A stretch of DNA of 64,000 nucleotides from Pomphorhynchus laevis. Lineage: Eukaryota; Acanthocephala; Palaeacanthocephala; Echinorhynchida; Pomphorhynchidae. Below are positions 42,560 through 54,295 of the stretch, piece after piece. The notes below the pieces were generated by a model. The model worked only from the letters and a program-made list of their open reading frames with translations, did not search any database and was not told where the DNA came from. Each line of letters starts with the position of its first letter. Positions within the stretch are counted from its first letter, which is position 1. The stretch lies in NCBI GenBank assembly GCA_012934845.2, contig WNNJ02003661.1:1-64000 (forward strand). The letters run 5' to 3'. Both the position numbers and the translations under genes were made by a program.

Positions 42560-44700
42560 TTATGTTCAAATATACAATAATATAATGTTGCCTTTCCGAT
42601 GGAGATAGACTTCTCGAATAGAATGCAACTGGACGACCATTTTGCGATAGAATTGCAGCGACTGTATTCGAAGATGCGTCGGTTTCTACACAAAACGGCT
42701 ACTTTTCATCAATAGTAGTAAGTGAAGCTTTGCATATTTCATCCTTTAATTCATCGAAGGTCTTTAATTGAGTATAATTCATTGGAAACGAGGCTACAGA
42801 TAAAAGCGGTCTAATTTTCGCGGAATAATTTGGTATCCATTGACTGTAATAACTCAGTAATCCAAGAGCTCTTTTCATGGCAGCTGGATTTTCAGGAGCA
42901 GAAAAGTTTCTAAGTGGTTCAGTCCTTTGAGGATCAGGATGGATTCGACCACCGTCGATTAGATATCCAAGGTAGTTTAACGAGGTTTGACGGTAGACAG
43001 ACTTTTGTTCATTAAGCTTAATATTATATTTCTTGATCATAGTTTCGAACGCATGCAAATTTTTGTCGTGATCTTCTAAAGTACTTCCAGCCACCACAAC
43101 ATCATCAACATATATGAAGGTATTTTAAAGTCGATTAGAGCTTATCAGATTAGACATTACGCGCTGGAAAGCGGCTACCAAGTTAGTCAGACCAAAGGGA
43201 ATTCGCTTGAATTGGTACAATGCTCCTGCGGCTTTAAAAGCTGTATAAAATCTCTCATCTTCTCTCACTGGACATTAGTAGTAAGCCGATTCGGGGCATT
43301 GGAAAAGCGTCGGGGAAGGTGAATCGGTTGATAGTTGCAGAATAATCCACGACCATGCGACGTTAATGTCTATTAGATGTCGTAACTAATACTTGTGCTC
43401 TCCATGGCGAGGTTGAAGTTTCTATTATGCCATTTTTCAGTAGGAATTGAATTTCGTTTTCGATAAATTTACGATCGTCAAGAGCATGTTACGTGGCTTA
43501 GTAGCGAGTCCTTGTCGTTTGTGAAATTAAATGTCACTGTTGTGTTCAGTCCTATAAAGTCTTGTCCCAATACAACCGGAGAGCATAGGTTCGGAAAAAC
43601 CAACAGTTTGATTGCAGTAAACTTCTTTCCACCGATAAGTACGTCTACAACACAGTGTCCTTTCGTATGAACCGAGTGGTCGGATGACGCCATAAAGATC
43701 ATTTCCGAAGATAGCTGTTTTCGCAATTTCGCAGCAACCACTATATCGGATCGAATAAAACTCTTTACACTGCCAGTGTCGATTAGAGCTGCCGTCCAAT
43801 AGCTATCCAATCGTACGGGTATTAAACTATCATTACGAATCGGTATCATTACATTAGATGTCGCGAGCGTATTTTCGAAGGCTGCTGAGCATTTTGAATT
43901 CGGGCTTTGGCAGACATTTTAAAAATGGCTACGCTTTCCACACTTGAAGCAGGTCGCGTCACGAGCTGGACATTGCTGTCTGCGGTGTGGAAGACGTCCA
44001 CAAAATCTACCCTTGGAATCATTTGATTTTGTCCACCATTTAGCGGCAGCGATATTATCGTCTCTATTATCTAGGCGGATATCTTTATCGACGTTTTGCG
44101 ATATTTGAGCAGAGAAGTCGGAACCTTGAGAAGATTCGAATGATTTAGCATTTCTTTGAGCCGTTTCAAGAGATTGAACCGTTACTATAGCATCATCTAG
44201 TTTGAGATTCTCCCGTTCGAGGAGCCGTTTACGTATTTATCCACTTTTTAAACCTATAATGAATGCATCTCGTATTGCTTCATCTGTGTATTGAGCTGCT
44301 GAACTGCTTTAAAATTACATGATCTGGCGAGTCGCTTTAAATTTGCGAGGAATTCGTCAACAGTCTCTTCTAATTGTTGCTTGCAAGTTGACGAGGTATA
44401 GCGAGCGAAAACAGAATTCGTAGGTTTGTCGTAGGCTGCTTCGAGGATAGCAATGGCTTTATCGTAGTCTGTACAATCGGAAATCGTTTTGAACACATTT
44501 GCTGATATATAATTTGTCAAAAGCCGTAACTTGTTGATTGTTCTATCAGGATGATCAACTTCCACCTCCGACAACACAATTATCGAACATTCGGCGCCAA
44601 TACCTCCATTCAGCCGCGGTTGTGCTTGAGGTACCAATAAAGCGAGCAGGTTTCATTAAAGAATCCATTTGATTGGATATCGAGAGAAATAGTTGAATAA
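42560..44700 (-). mobile_element. Ty3/Gypsy LTR retrotransposon fossil
   Basis: A broken internal region of a Ty3/Gypsy-type element on the minus strand. Recognisable parts in order are a gag segment (about 44250-44640), a CCHC zinc knuckle (about 43910-43980), an aspartic protease region (about 43480-43850) and part of the reverse transcriptase into the start of RNase H (about 42690-43400). Integrase and LTRs were not recognised. The element is incomplete, with several breaks (roughly five or more), so it is an old, dead copy. Confidence 0.85.
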
Positions 44701-45129
44701 ATTGTAGTGACTTTACTTTAGTAGTCAGAAAGAACCAACATGAAAGGCTTCATTCAACTATGTACAGATAAGAAGGTAACTTAAGGTAAATGTGAATAAT
44801 TCAATAAATGAATATAGTTATACAGTTACCACATATAACTTTTTTAACTTTTCCATTAAGCAAGGGTGAACTGGGTATCATTGAAACTTTGTTCTCGAGT
44901 ACCATTGTTTACAATTCACCTACAGCCTTGTGTGATACTTGATAGGTGTAGTTGGTAATGGATTGTGGGGACTACATAGAAACACGTTGAAACAATATGC
45001 GACCATACGAGAAACTGCACTAAATGAACGGCTGTGGGTGGCGCTGGCTCGAGATGATTTTAAGATGACGCATATAATGTCTCACACAGTAAGATATTGG
45101 GCTTCCGGGTAGTTAAGTACCCTAATACT
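44701..45129. other. No gene recognised
   Basis: Mixed-composition sequence between the Gypsy fossil and an RLE LINE remnant. The last 130 bp may already be decayed LINE. Confidence 0.4.
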
Positions 45130-45870
45130 TTTAAACCAACGTTTCAATTATCGGCTACTCAGTTTAGAGACGGATTATGCGCACGTTATAGATATCCCCT
45201 ATACGGAATTAAGGGGTTAAATTGCATATCCCGTCCTAATCTAATTTAAGTCATGCTTTAGCCTGTAAGCGATGTGGTCAAACATTGATACGACCCGATG
45301 CAATCAGAAATATCATTGCAAAAGAGCCGGTATTATATCGCCTGTCGAGTCAGGAACTGAATTCGAGTCTTTAATCACAACGAGAAATGGTAACGCACGA
45401 CTCGATATTGTATGCTCTGGCCTTGGTGCAATTGATTTGAGTACATATTTTCTACGTGAATATGTTTCAATTCATGCTCAAGTGCATGCCAACAAAAGTA
45501 CGGAATCTGCTTTTAAGTACAACGCAAACAGGAAAAGGCAAAATAAATGAAGCGCGTCTAGAAAGTAGAACGCTCGAAGTTTGTACCCTGGTATTTTCTA
45601 CGTCTGACGGTATTAGTGATGATGTCATTCAGATTCTAAGCCGAATATCGACTCAAAGTGCAGAAATTTCAAACGGGATCTACGACACGTATGCGGAGAG
45701 AATGATTACTCTGAAGAGTAAAAAATCATTCGAGTACGTTCGTGCTGCATCTACGTGTCTAAGGGTCCCAAATAAACCAAAGGATAACCGATGTTTTGCC
45801 ATACTGCATGCGTATCTCAAGGTCAAACCAAAAACGGCCCGTCATAAAATATTATTTTAAAATATCTATT
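45130..45870 (+). mobile_element. RLE-type LINE remnant (knuckle and endonuclease)
   Basis: The C-terminal end of a LINE related to family 1. In changing frames: ATQFRDGLCARYRYPLYGIK (about 45157), ACKRCGQTLIRPDAIRNIIA, GNARLDIVCSGLG with the endonuclease Arg-x-Asp, FKYNANRKRQ, then VCTLVFSTSDGISDDVIQIL and LKSKKSFEYVRAASTCLRVP. The His of the knuckle and the GGxG motif are altered (SDGIS). It is older than the 6.5-kb copy. Confidence 0.75.
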
Positions 45871-45879
45871 TCAAAATAA

Positions 45880-46152
45880 ATGTCTCTAAAAATATTTAAC
45901 CTATATTATTATAAAATATTTATTATTATTTAATCTAAATTTATACCTTTTTGATAGCATTTTCTTTAATTCACTATTTTCAATTAATTCTAGACTATGA
46001 CTACATATAAGTTCACTTATTTTATCAAAATTGAGACTTTTGCATTTGCATTCTGTTTCTATAATGTTTTTGATATCATCATTACAAATTGATTTTTTAA
46101 TATCATCATTACATATTGATTTTTTAATATCATCATTACATATTGATTTTAA
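45880..46152 (-). mobile_element. PLE-A fragment split by RTE-like LINE (left part)
   Basis: Minus-strand N-terminal PLE-A with ETECKCKSLNFDKISELICS and ENSELKKMLSKRYKFRLNNN. The codons for SICNDDIKK are repeated three times (27-bp unit, 46075-46150), which is unique to this copy. The PLE continues at 48692 with the duplicated target attacatattgattttaa. Confidence 0.85.
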
Positions 46153-48691
46153 CTCCGCCAAGGACGGTCCAAAGCCCAGCTGAAAAAGGGGAGGGTTGGC
46201 GGGCAGAAAAGGCATCCGGCTTTAAAAAAGCTGCCAGAACAAAATATGCCAGCAAATTCACTATCAAACGATCGAGCTAGGAAGTACCTCGTATGCAATG
46301 CGCATGCACATCGCCCGGGGTTTGCGAACAATCAACTAGGGCTACCGAGACATCGACGGTCTCGGCTAAAGAAGCAAGTCGTCGCGGCCATCAGAAGGGC
46401 TAGCCTAAAAGTCGGATCAATGTCATAAAGAAACATGGAAGTGGTGGATATGATGAGGAGACGCAAAATTCGGATCCTCGGTGTACAAGAACCTGATGGA
46501 AAGGAGCGAAGTCCATAGACCTTGGAGATAGGTATAAACTCATTTACAGCTGTGGACGCAGTGGAATAAATGTTGTAGGGGTTATCATTGATCGAGAGCT
46601 CGTGAATTATGTTTTGGAAGTAACGAGGACAAGCGATAGAGTTATATCCGTGAATATTAACCTACATGGGGAGAGAATCACAGTCGTTTCCGTATATGCT
46701 CCACAAGTTGGCTGTAGTGATGAAGAGAAGGAGAAATTCTGGTAAGACCTATCCCAAACAACAATGACAAGAGTCTGTCGATATGTGATACTCGGAGATT
46801 TCAATGGACACGTCGGATCGAGAAATGGCTTTGAGCGAATCCACGGCGGGTATATCATAGGAAAGAGAAATGTCGACAATGAAAAGCTTTTAGATTATTC
46901 AGTGGCTAATGAACTGCGTTTAGTCAATACATTTTTCCAGAAAATTCCGTGGCATCTCATCAGGTATACGAGTGGTGGATATTCAAGCCAAACTGAATTC
47001 ATTTTATACCCGATTGCAAATTGGAGTGAAGTGTTAAACGTCAAGACGATTTTAGGAGAGGAAAGTGCTCCACAACACAGAGTTATAATTGTGGACTTGA
47101 GGATCAGTACAAAAGGGTAACATCAAAAAACATTCATAACTCCGAAAATTAAATGGTGGAAGATTAAAGAATGTATCCTGAAGGACTGATTTAAAAAATA
47201 ACTTGTCCAGAAACTAAATATTGAGGTGAGGGATCCTGAAGTCTGGTGGAATGAAATGGCCGCAATCATTATTAAAGAATCGAAGAAAATTTTTGGACTG
47301 TCATCAGGGAAACCACCACTACTAAATAAGGAGGCTTGGTTGTGGAATCAGACAGTTAAAGATGCCATCAGTCGAAAATAGGCAGCCTAAATTAGGATTT
47401 CGATCCAACGGTTGAGAATAAAGAGGCGTTCAAGCAGGCCAAGAAAAATTCGACACACAAGTGTGTCATGGCGAAGATGGAAGCTGATCAGGACATATAT
47501 GAAAAACTCGAAAAGGATAATGGAAAAGATTTCATATTCAAGTTAGCCAAAATCAGAGATAAAGAATCGAAGGATGTTGCACTAACTAGAATCATCAAGG
47601 ACAGTTCAGGGAGAATCCTTGATAGAAATGACGATTTCCTTCTGAGATGGAAGGAGTATTTCGGAAATCTGCTGAATACAGCAACTTCTTTACATCATGA
47701 AGAAGCGTGTCCCAATAATCATGTCGTTCAACCGTACTCTTGCGATGATGTATCGACTCAAATGAAGAAGATGAGAATTGATAAAAGCGTGGGTCCGGAT
47801 AATATTCCGATTGAAGTGTGGAAAGCTTAAGGTTCGACTCTCAGTCCTTTCTTATTTGTGACCGTGATGAATGTTTTGGGAACTGCACAGATTAATTCAA
47901 GAGCGCCATAGCAATTCTGTTCGCAGATGACCTGGTTTTTACGGTTGAGAACTTTGATACACTGGAAAAACAGCTAGAAAATTGGTGATATAGACTGGAG
48001 AGCAACGCATTGAAAATAAACAGGATTAAAACCTTGTATATGGGTCCAGAAAGATTGACATTGCAAAGAGTTAAAATAGAAAACAGAGACAATATCGTAT
48101 ACCTGAGCAGCATGACGAATATGTCGAATTCATTAGCCCCGGAGATTGCACTGAGGGTACAAAGTGCTTGGAGAAATTGGTGGTAAACCTTGGGCATTCT
48201 ATGCGACAATCGAGTAGCAACAATGTTGAAGAACGCATTTACGATGCTGTTGTTCGACCAGCCATGATTTATGCAGCTGAGACCTAGGCAACAAAAGCCG
48301 AAGATATCCACAGGTTAGCAGCGAATGAGATGAGAATGCTCAGATGGATTGCGAGTATCACAAAGAAGGACAAATTCGGCATCATTGATATCCGGAAGAT
48401 GTTTAAAGTGGACTCAATACGAGACGTCATCGTCCGAAAAAGACTACGATGGTTTGGACATGTATCAAGAAGAGAGGATGATCACTGGCTAAGAAACGCT
48501 GAAAAAGTCAAGATCGAAGGGAAAGAACGTCGAGGAAGACCAAAGAAACGTTGGAAAGATTGCTTCAAGGAGGATATGAATGCCCTGGGAATAGCGACCG
48601 ATATAAGACACGAGATGGCCCAAAATCGTTCGTTGTGGACGAATTTGTTGGCAGCAGCGACCTTTATGTGAGAGATGAGATGGGTAAGAAG
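46153..48691 (+). mobile_element. RTE-like LINE inserted in PLE-A
   Basis: A 2.54-kb LINE with a perfect 18-bp target-site duplication (attacatattgattttaa at 46135-46152 and 48692-48709). The 5' UTR begins tccgccaaggacggtcc. The endonuclease runs from about 46400 (LKVGSM, EVVDMMRRRKIRILGVQEPD), through VVSVYAPQVGCSDEEKEKFW, to VILGDFNGHVGSRNGFERIH and HRVIIVDL (46764-47120). The RT start is at 47468-47830 (MRIDKSVGPDNIPIEVWKA). At about 47828 the frame jumps to GSTLSPFLFV, so motif A and its surroundings (about 400 bp) are deleted. The C-terminus is intact in ORF 48330-48671 (RMLRWIASITKKD, KRLRWFGHVSRRED, RRGRPKKRWKDCFKED). Stops and frameshifts interrupt the rest. Confidence 0.9.
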
Positions 48692-48735
48692 ATTACATAT
48701 TGATTTTAATTCTTAATAATTACAAATTTGTCGCC
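48692..48735 (-). mobile_element. PLE-A fragment (right part after RTE-like LINE)
   Basis: Starts with the duplicated target and reads ELKSICN on the minus strand. It soon breaks off into plus-strand PLE-A sequence. Confidence 0.7.
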
Positions 48736-49517
48736 CTGATTTCCAATAAAAAGCATAGTGCTTTTAAGTTATTTTATATGTAGTGCCTTTAAGTGTACAT
48801 TAAAACCCCCTTCCTGTTTATACGAATAAAATAGTTAAATAATTAAAACACATTTAAACAAATATTGTTAGTAATCGAAAAAATACCTGTATAAAACACT
48901 ATTTCATAAAAACTGTTTTTTTTACATAAACATCCAATAAAACCTAGGTTCATATGTAGTGCTTTTAAATGTGCATTAAAACCGCTTTCTGTTTATATGA
49001 ATAAAATACGTAAAGTAACTGAAGCACACTTCAAAAAATATTGTAAGATATTCGAAATTAATACTGGTATAAAACACTATTTCAGTATTAATTCTATAAA
49101 AGAATTTTTAGAACACACAAAAGTAATAAATTTTTAGAATATAAATACATACGATTTTAGTACACTATATACAAATCTAGATTAAGCAGATATTAAAGAT
49201 GCATTAGAAAAATTAATTAATATTATATTCGGAAAAAACACATAGATATGCTATAACAACTATCAAGACGATATAACACAAATTAAATGTTTAAGAAAAT
49301 ATAAATATATGGATAAAATTGAATTAATAGAATTCTTAAATATTTTGATAAATCAAAATTATTTAAATGTAGTACAATTATAGCTAACTTATTTTTAACT
49401 TTAAAAAATATGAACATCTTCATAACTGTTTAAAAAATAAATTTAAATTATATATATGAAATATATGCTTCGATATATTGATAATAAATGCGTATTAAAC
49501 TCTAATAATTTTTATTC
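48736..49517 (+). mobile_element. PLE-A RT copy (left of SINE-like insertion)
   Basis: Plus-strand PLE-A with the SAFKCTLKPLSVYMNKI segment twice (about 48775 and 48950), then HYFSINSIKEFLEHTKV, TYDFSTLYTNLD, DALEKLINIIFGK, KYKYMDKIELIEFLNILI and MKYMLRYIDN. The motif B stretch is shortened. It continues after the insertion at 49737. Confidence 0.75.
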
Positions 49518-49736
49518 TATCTTCTTCTATTTCTTCAGCTTTTGTTTCTGTCTCCATTTGGTTCTATTGTGTGCGTGGAGAGCGTGACCGTACCATTGTA
49601 GTCGCCTTTAGTTCATTAAGACAGCATTTCATAATGTTGATGCGACGGTTTTGTTTTACGGCTGGCTTGTCACGAAGTTTATCACCAACCCTCCCTTTTT
49701 CTCAGCACGAGCTTAGGACCGGCCATGGCGGACTTG
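49518..49736 (-). mobile_element. Short RTE-headed retroelement (SINE-like), copy 1
   Basis: A 219-bp element inserted in PLE-A with a perfect 13-bp duplication (ataatttttattc at 49505-49517 and 49737-49749). On the minus strand it begins (aag)tccgccatggccggtcc, matching the 5' end of the RTE-like LINE (tccgccaaggacggtcc) and its gggagggttgg, and ends in a purine tail (gaagaaatagaagaag). The middle (cgcatcaacattatgaaatg, acggtcacgctctcc) is shared with the element at 52686. There is no coding capacity. The RTE relation suggests mobilisation by that LINE. Confidence 0.8.
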
Positions 49737-50010
49737 ATAATTTTTATTCAATAAGCGAACAAATTTATCCAAGTAGCCTTATTCTTAACAAAACTAATAT
49801 TAATGATAAAGAAGGTGTATATCTTGATATGAGCATTAAATTAACATCAATAAAAACTACTATTAATTTATATCGTAAAGATGACGTAAATTTAAAAGAA
49901 ACATATTTTTGCATGAGCATTCAGCCATAGCATATAATATAAAATATAATACATTAAATAATGAAATTTTAAGAATTGCAACAATTTGTAACGATATACA
50001 TATTTAATAT
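49737..50010 (+). mobile_element. PLE-A RT C-terminal part (right of SINE-like insertion)
   Basis: Continues the PLE-A copy with FYSISEQIYPSSLILNKTNI, DKEGVYLDMSIKL and the HEHSAIAYN-like region, then decays. The full tail is not present. Confidence 0.8.
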
Positions 50011-51004
50011 AAAATATATGATTTACATTATCTAATGATTTTATAAGATGAAGTTGATAATTAAATACGTAGACTCAGTTATTTGATCTAATTGTCCAAT
50101 ACGCAAAATCTAATCATTAAATTTATTCATTAATTTAAATAATTTAAATGTCAATTGAATAAATTGAAGTGTATCCATAATTTTAAATTTATTAAATAAA
50201 TTTAATGATTGTTAATTTTGTAAAATTTCAAGATTTTATAAGATTTTATAAAATCTTATTTAATTATTTATTTATTTAAATCAAGTTAAAATAAAAAAAT
50301 TGAAAGGTCGTTTTTATTTATTATTTATCTTTAAAGATGACATGTGTCTTAAATAAATTGTCAGAGTAATATTTTTCTCAAATTTTAAACCCCAGTAAAT
50401 GATCCGATATCACACATAAATATCAGTTCTGAAATTAAAACAATTTTGAAATTAAATAATATGTTTTCTGTAAATTATTCGACATTCAACATTTATAAAA
50501 AATATTGATATGCAATAAAAAAAATAAATTGATCAGTTTCAGTTAAACCTTAAACATCTACGAAATACAATTTACTGTGAACCTTTCTTTGACGATCATG
50601 TAAATAAATCCGAAAGCTAATTTTTCAAATTTCGACCATTTTTAAAGAACCCGATTACACACTTTAATATTAGTTCTACTAATATTTAACTAATTGAACC
50701 ACGAAGATGAAGAAAATTTAATGATCTGTTTATGTTAAACATTCAACCTATACAAAACACAATTTCATGTAAACTGTGTTTATAAATGATTATATAAATA
50801 AATCAAAGAGATAATTCTTTATAATTTCTTCTAACTGAAAAAGATCCGATTTTACACTTAGAATAGTCCTGAAATTATTATCCTGAAATGATATGTTTAT
50901 GTTAAACATTAAACCTTACGAATTTAAACAATAAATTTCAGGACTAAAAATAAAAACAATAAAATGTTTTGATAAGTTTTCGGAATTTTAAAGATACAAA
51001 AATA
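50011..51004. repeat. Degenerate AT-rich repeats, no gene
   Basis: Contains a PLE-A 3'-end scrap (tacgtagactcagttattt at about 50065) and several loose copies of a ~190-bp motif with tttcagttaaacctta, acaatttcatgtaaacc, gatcatataaataaatc and ccgattacacacttt. The motif recurs at 38.3 and 52.0-52.4 kb. Confidence 0.55.
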
Positions 51005-51280
51005 AACGTCATTTTTATGAATTGACTAATAAATAACAGACGTTGTATCATAATAAGGATTATAGGTCATCAGGAGGAACTGCTATGCTACCAAATGTTA
51101 GCATAGTTATAATTTAAATCAAGTTAAAATAAAAAATATTGAAATTTCAAATAATCGTCAGTTTTATGAATTGACTAATAAATAACAGACGTTTTATCAG
51201 AATAAGGTTTAGAGGTCATCAGGAGGAACTGCTATGCTATCAGGTTTCGGCCCATAACTCCTCTACCCAAAAGAATTTGT
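51005..51280 (-). mobile_element. Two PLE-A 3' tails in tandem
   Basis: Minus-strand tail sequence twice (aggtcatcaggaggaactgc at 51066 and 51211), each with gaattgactaataaataaca. The second keeps tatcaggtttcggccc and ctcctctaccca. They precede an RT fragment of the same strand. Confidence 0.8.
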
Positions 51281-51282
51281 TC

Positions 51283-51545
51283 TCCTATAGAATAAAAATT
51301 ATTAGAGTTAAATACACATATATCATCAATATATCAAAACATGTATTTCATATCTTTATATAATTTAGATTTAATTTTTAAACAGTTATGACCAAATTCA
51401 TAATTAAAGTCAGCTTTAATTGTGCTACTATTAGCTACCATCGGAACACATTTTATTTGTCTAAAAATAAATGTCCCTACTTTTAAATAATTTTGATCTA
51501 TCAAAATATTTAAGGATTCTATTAATTCAATTTTATCCATATATT
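51283..51545 (-). mobile_element. PLE-A fragment, RT motif B to C
   Basis: Minus-strand ORF 51334-51540 with KIELIESLNILIDQNYLKVG, IFRQIKCVPM and NCLKIKSKLYKDMKYMF, then DDICVFNSNNFYS just downstream. Motif B is altered (GVPMGGN changed to CVPMVAN). Confidence 0.8.
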
Positions 51546-51975
51546 AATATTTATTTGATGATATTATTGTTTATTTGATTAAATCATCTATTTTTTAAAC
51601 ATTAACCCTATACAAAATAGAATTTCATGTTAACCTCAATGATCTATTTAATATCTGCTAAATCTAGATTTGTATAAAGCGTACTAATTCAAGTTGATCC
51701 ATATATTAATATTTATTTGATGACATTATTGTTTATTTGATTAAATCATCTATTTTTTTAAACATTAACCCTATACAAAATAGAATTTCATGTTAACCTC
51801 AATGATCTATTTAATATTTGCTAAATCTAGATTTGTATAAAGCGTACTAATTCAAGTTGATCCATATATTAATATTTATTTGATGACATTATTGTTTATT
51901 TGATTAAATCAACTATTTTTTAAAAAATTAACCCTATACAAAATAGAATTTCATGTTAACCTCAATGATCTATTC
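51535..51975. repeat. 162-bp tandem repeat containing PLE-A sequence
   Basis: Units start at 51535, 51697 and 51860 (atccatatattaatattta), about 2.7 copies. Each joins a PLE-A scrap (ctgctaaatctagatttgta then taaagcgtacta) to the satellite-like motif ccctatacaaaatagaattt. Units are nearly identical, so the amplification is recent. Confidence 0.9.
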
Positions 51976-52670
51976 ATGTTAACCTCAATGATCAGATCAA
52001 TAAATCAGAGTGATAATATTTTTCAATGTTTGCTACTAAGTAAGGGATCCGATTTACACTTTAATATTAGTTCTTCTAAAGTACATAGATATTAGTCATG
52101 AAACTATAACAATGTTGAAATTTAATATGTTTTTGGAAAATATTCAAAATTCAACATTAAAATAAAACTATTGATATAAAGTAACTGTTCTTAGTTTTGA
52201 CTTTTCAACTATAAAAATAATGAAAATAATTTAATCTGTTTCAGCTAAACTTTAAACGTATACGAATAGAATTTCATGTTAACCTTTCGTTAATTCTGAT
52301 TTAAATAAATCAGAATTATCTTTTTCGAATTTCTCCCCTTTATAAAAATTTGTGGTGTTTCGTTTAAACCTTAAGTTTTGTTATCAAGTAATTTAATCCA
52401 AGGCATTTTTTCTTACATTTCAATCTTTCTGTGCCGAATCTGATTACACACTTATTTGGAACAATTTCGTCAAATATTCAAAAAATTGAAAATGTCCTGA
52501 TTTGATGATTAATTTTGCTGTTCTATCAAAAATACTTTTAGGTAAAAAAAATATTTAAATACTTTATTTAAATTTAATTAATTTTTTAAATCATTTAAAT
52601 TTAAAGATATTCTTATCACGAGTTTTTCAAAAATTAAATTAATATGAAGTGTGACTCATTATTAAAATGT
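51976..52670. other. AT-rich degenerate repeats, no gene
   Basis: More loose copies of the tttcag(t/c)taaac...aatttcatgttaacc motif. No ORF is supported. Confidence 0.5.
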
Positions 52671-52685
52671 AAAAATTATATAGTT

Positions 52686-52932
52686 CTTTTTCTTCAGCGT
52701 TTGTTCTGTTTAGTTATGGAGTCCTCTTTTTCTGTATCCATTTGCTTCTATTGTTTGCGCGGAGAACGTGACCGTACTTTTGTAGTACTTACAATTAACT
52801 TCTTTCGCGAAGTTAATTGAGATAGCATTTCATAATGTTGATGCGACTGGTTTTTTTCGGCTGCCTTGCCACGAAATCTATCGCTAACTTTCATGTTTCT
52901 CAGCATTGGCTTGGGACCGGACGTGGCGGAGC
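52686..52932 (-). mobile_element. Short RTE-headed retroelement (SINE-like), copy 2
   Basis: A 247-bp element flanked by a perfect 15-bp duplication (aaaaattatatagtt at 52671-52685 and 52933-52947). The minus strand begins gctccgccacgtccggtccc, contains cgcatcaacattatgaaatg, has an inserted small hairpin (taacttcgcgaaagaagtta) and ends in a purine tail gctgaagaaaaagaac. It is diverged from copy 1, so the family has been active over some time. Confidence 0.8.
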
Positions 52933-52947
52933 AAAAATTATATAGTT

Positions 52948-53930
52948 GTAGGTTTCAAACTAGTATTCAAAATTTAAAATAATCGTGTTTTTTTTTAAAC
53001 TACTATATTTTTGTTTTTTTTTAAGTTATTGAATACACATTCTATTCGAGATTAAAATAAAAATATAACCAAGACTCTCGCATCTTATTAACGAATATGA
53101 CATTTACAATGGGATATATTTACAAAAGATGATTTATTTTTTAGATTTATAAAGGTCTTCAATCATAAACATTTAGGTTCTATATTGCCAATTCGAAATT
53201 GTTATGAAAACTTAATGCAATTAACAATATTAAATGTTTGTGTGTAATTCGTTGAATTTATTCTCTATTAATGAATGTTCTGCATAAGATTGATGCAAGC
53301 CAATATAAACGCAAATTGTTTGATATCAGAAATGTATTCAAATGATTCTTCTTTGAATTAGCTATTGGAATGTTGAAATATTCGACAATCTAATTTGTCA
53401 AATTATAGGTCACATGCTTTGATCGTATGAAATATAAACAAAGAAATACAGTGGAATGTTTTATTTTCTCATATTTGTTTGATAAGGATTGTGTTTTATC
53501 ATGCAAATATGTCATTCTGCTAATTAATGTTTACATTTGATACAATTTCTTTTTTGATATAATTGGAAATAAAAGGAAATTGAGCAAACATTTTGGAATA
53601 TCGAAAAACAGTGCGAGTGGTGTAATTTATATTAAAACTATTTTTCAGCTATTAAGGTAAGTAATGTATTAACAGGGTTTATTTGGATAAATTTAATATT
53701 TTTTTTTTAAATTACAGCTTTTACAGTCAAAACAATTGGACTGCAAATTTTAATCGTTGGCATAAAACAATTTTAGCGATATTGAAACATAAATTTTGTT
53801 CTAATGATTTAATAAAATTTCACAAATATTGAAAAATAAATATCACTTCATTTTTTACGCTTTTCAATCCTTTCATATAATCATACTATTCATTATATGA
53901 ATAATATTATATATTATTTTATGTCTTATG
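52948..53930. other. No gene recognised
   Basis: Unique-looking AT-rich sequence without supported ORFs or repeats from elsewhere in the window. Confidence 0.45.
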
Positions 53931-54123
53931 GGGAAGCAGCGATTCGTGATGGATTGAAACATATTCTATATATAAATAGCTAATTACAGAATTGAAACCG
54001 AAACGTTTTCGGCTTCAATTATATAAATTGAAATGCGTTCAATTTTGAATGTGTTATGTATTTTCAATTTTAGAATTTGAAAACATAGAACGTGTTCCAA
54101 TCTATCAATAATCGCTGCTTCCA
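53931..54123. mobile_element. 193-bp foldback element (MITE-like)
   Basis: ggaagcagcgatt at 53935 and aatcgctgcttcc at 54111 are the ends of imperfect 38-bp inverted arms (gatggattgaaacatattct against agaacgtgttccaatctatc). The centre has a second hairpin (attgaaaccgaaa/ttttcggcttcaat). There is no coding sequence. It could be a MITE or a hairpin RNA locus. Confidence 0.7.
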
Positions 54124-54295
54124 TAAATATATCATTTCATAAAAACTTTCATGTTAAGTAAAATCATTTTCTTTAGTCTAAAATAAGTGTGCATATATTG
54201 TTTATATTATTTATAAATAATATTTTGTTTATGATATTTGGTTTTTAAAGAAAATATTTACGATTTTAGTTATAGATATAGTTACAAATATAGAT

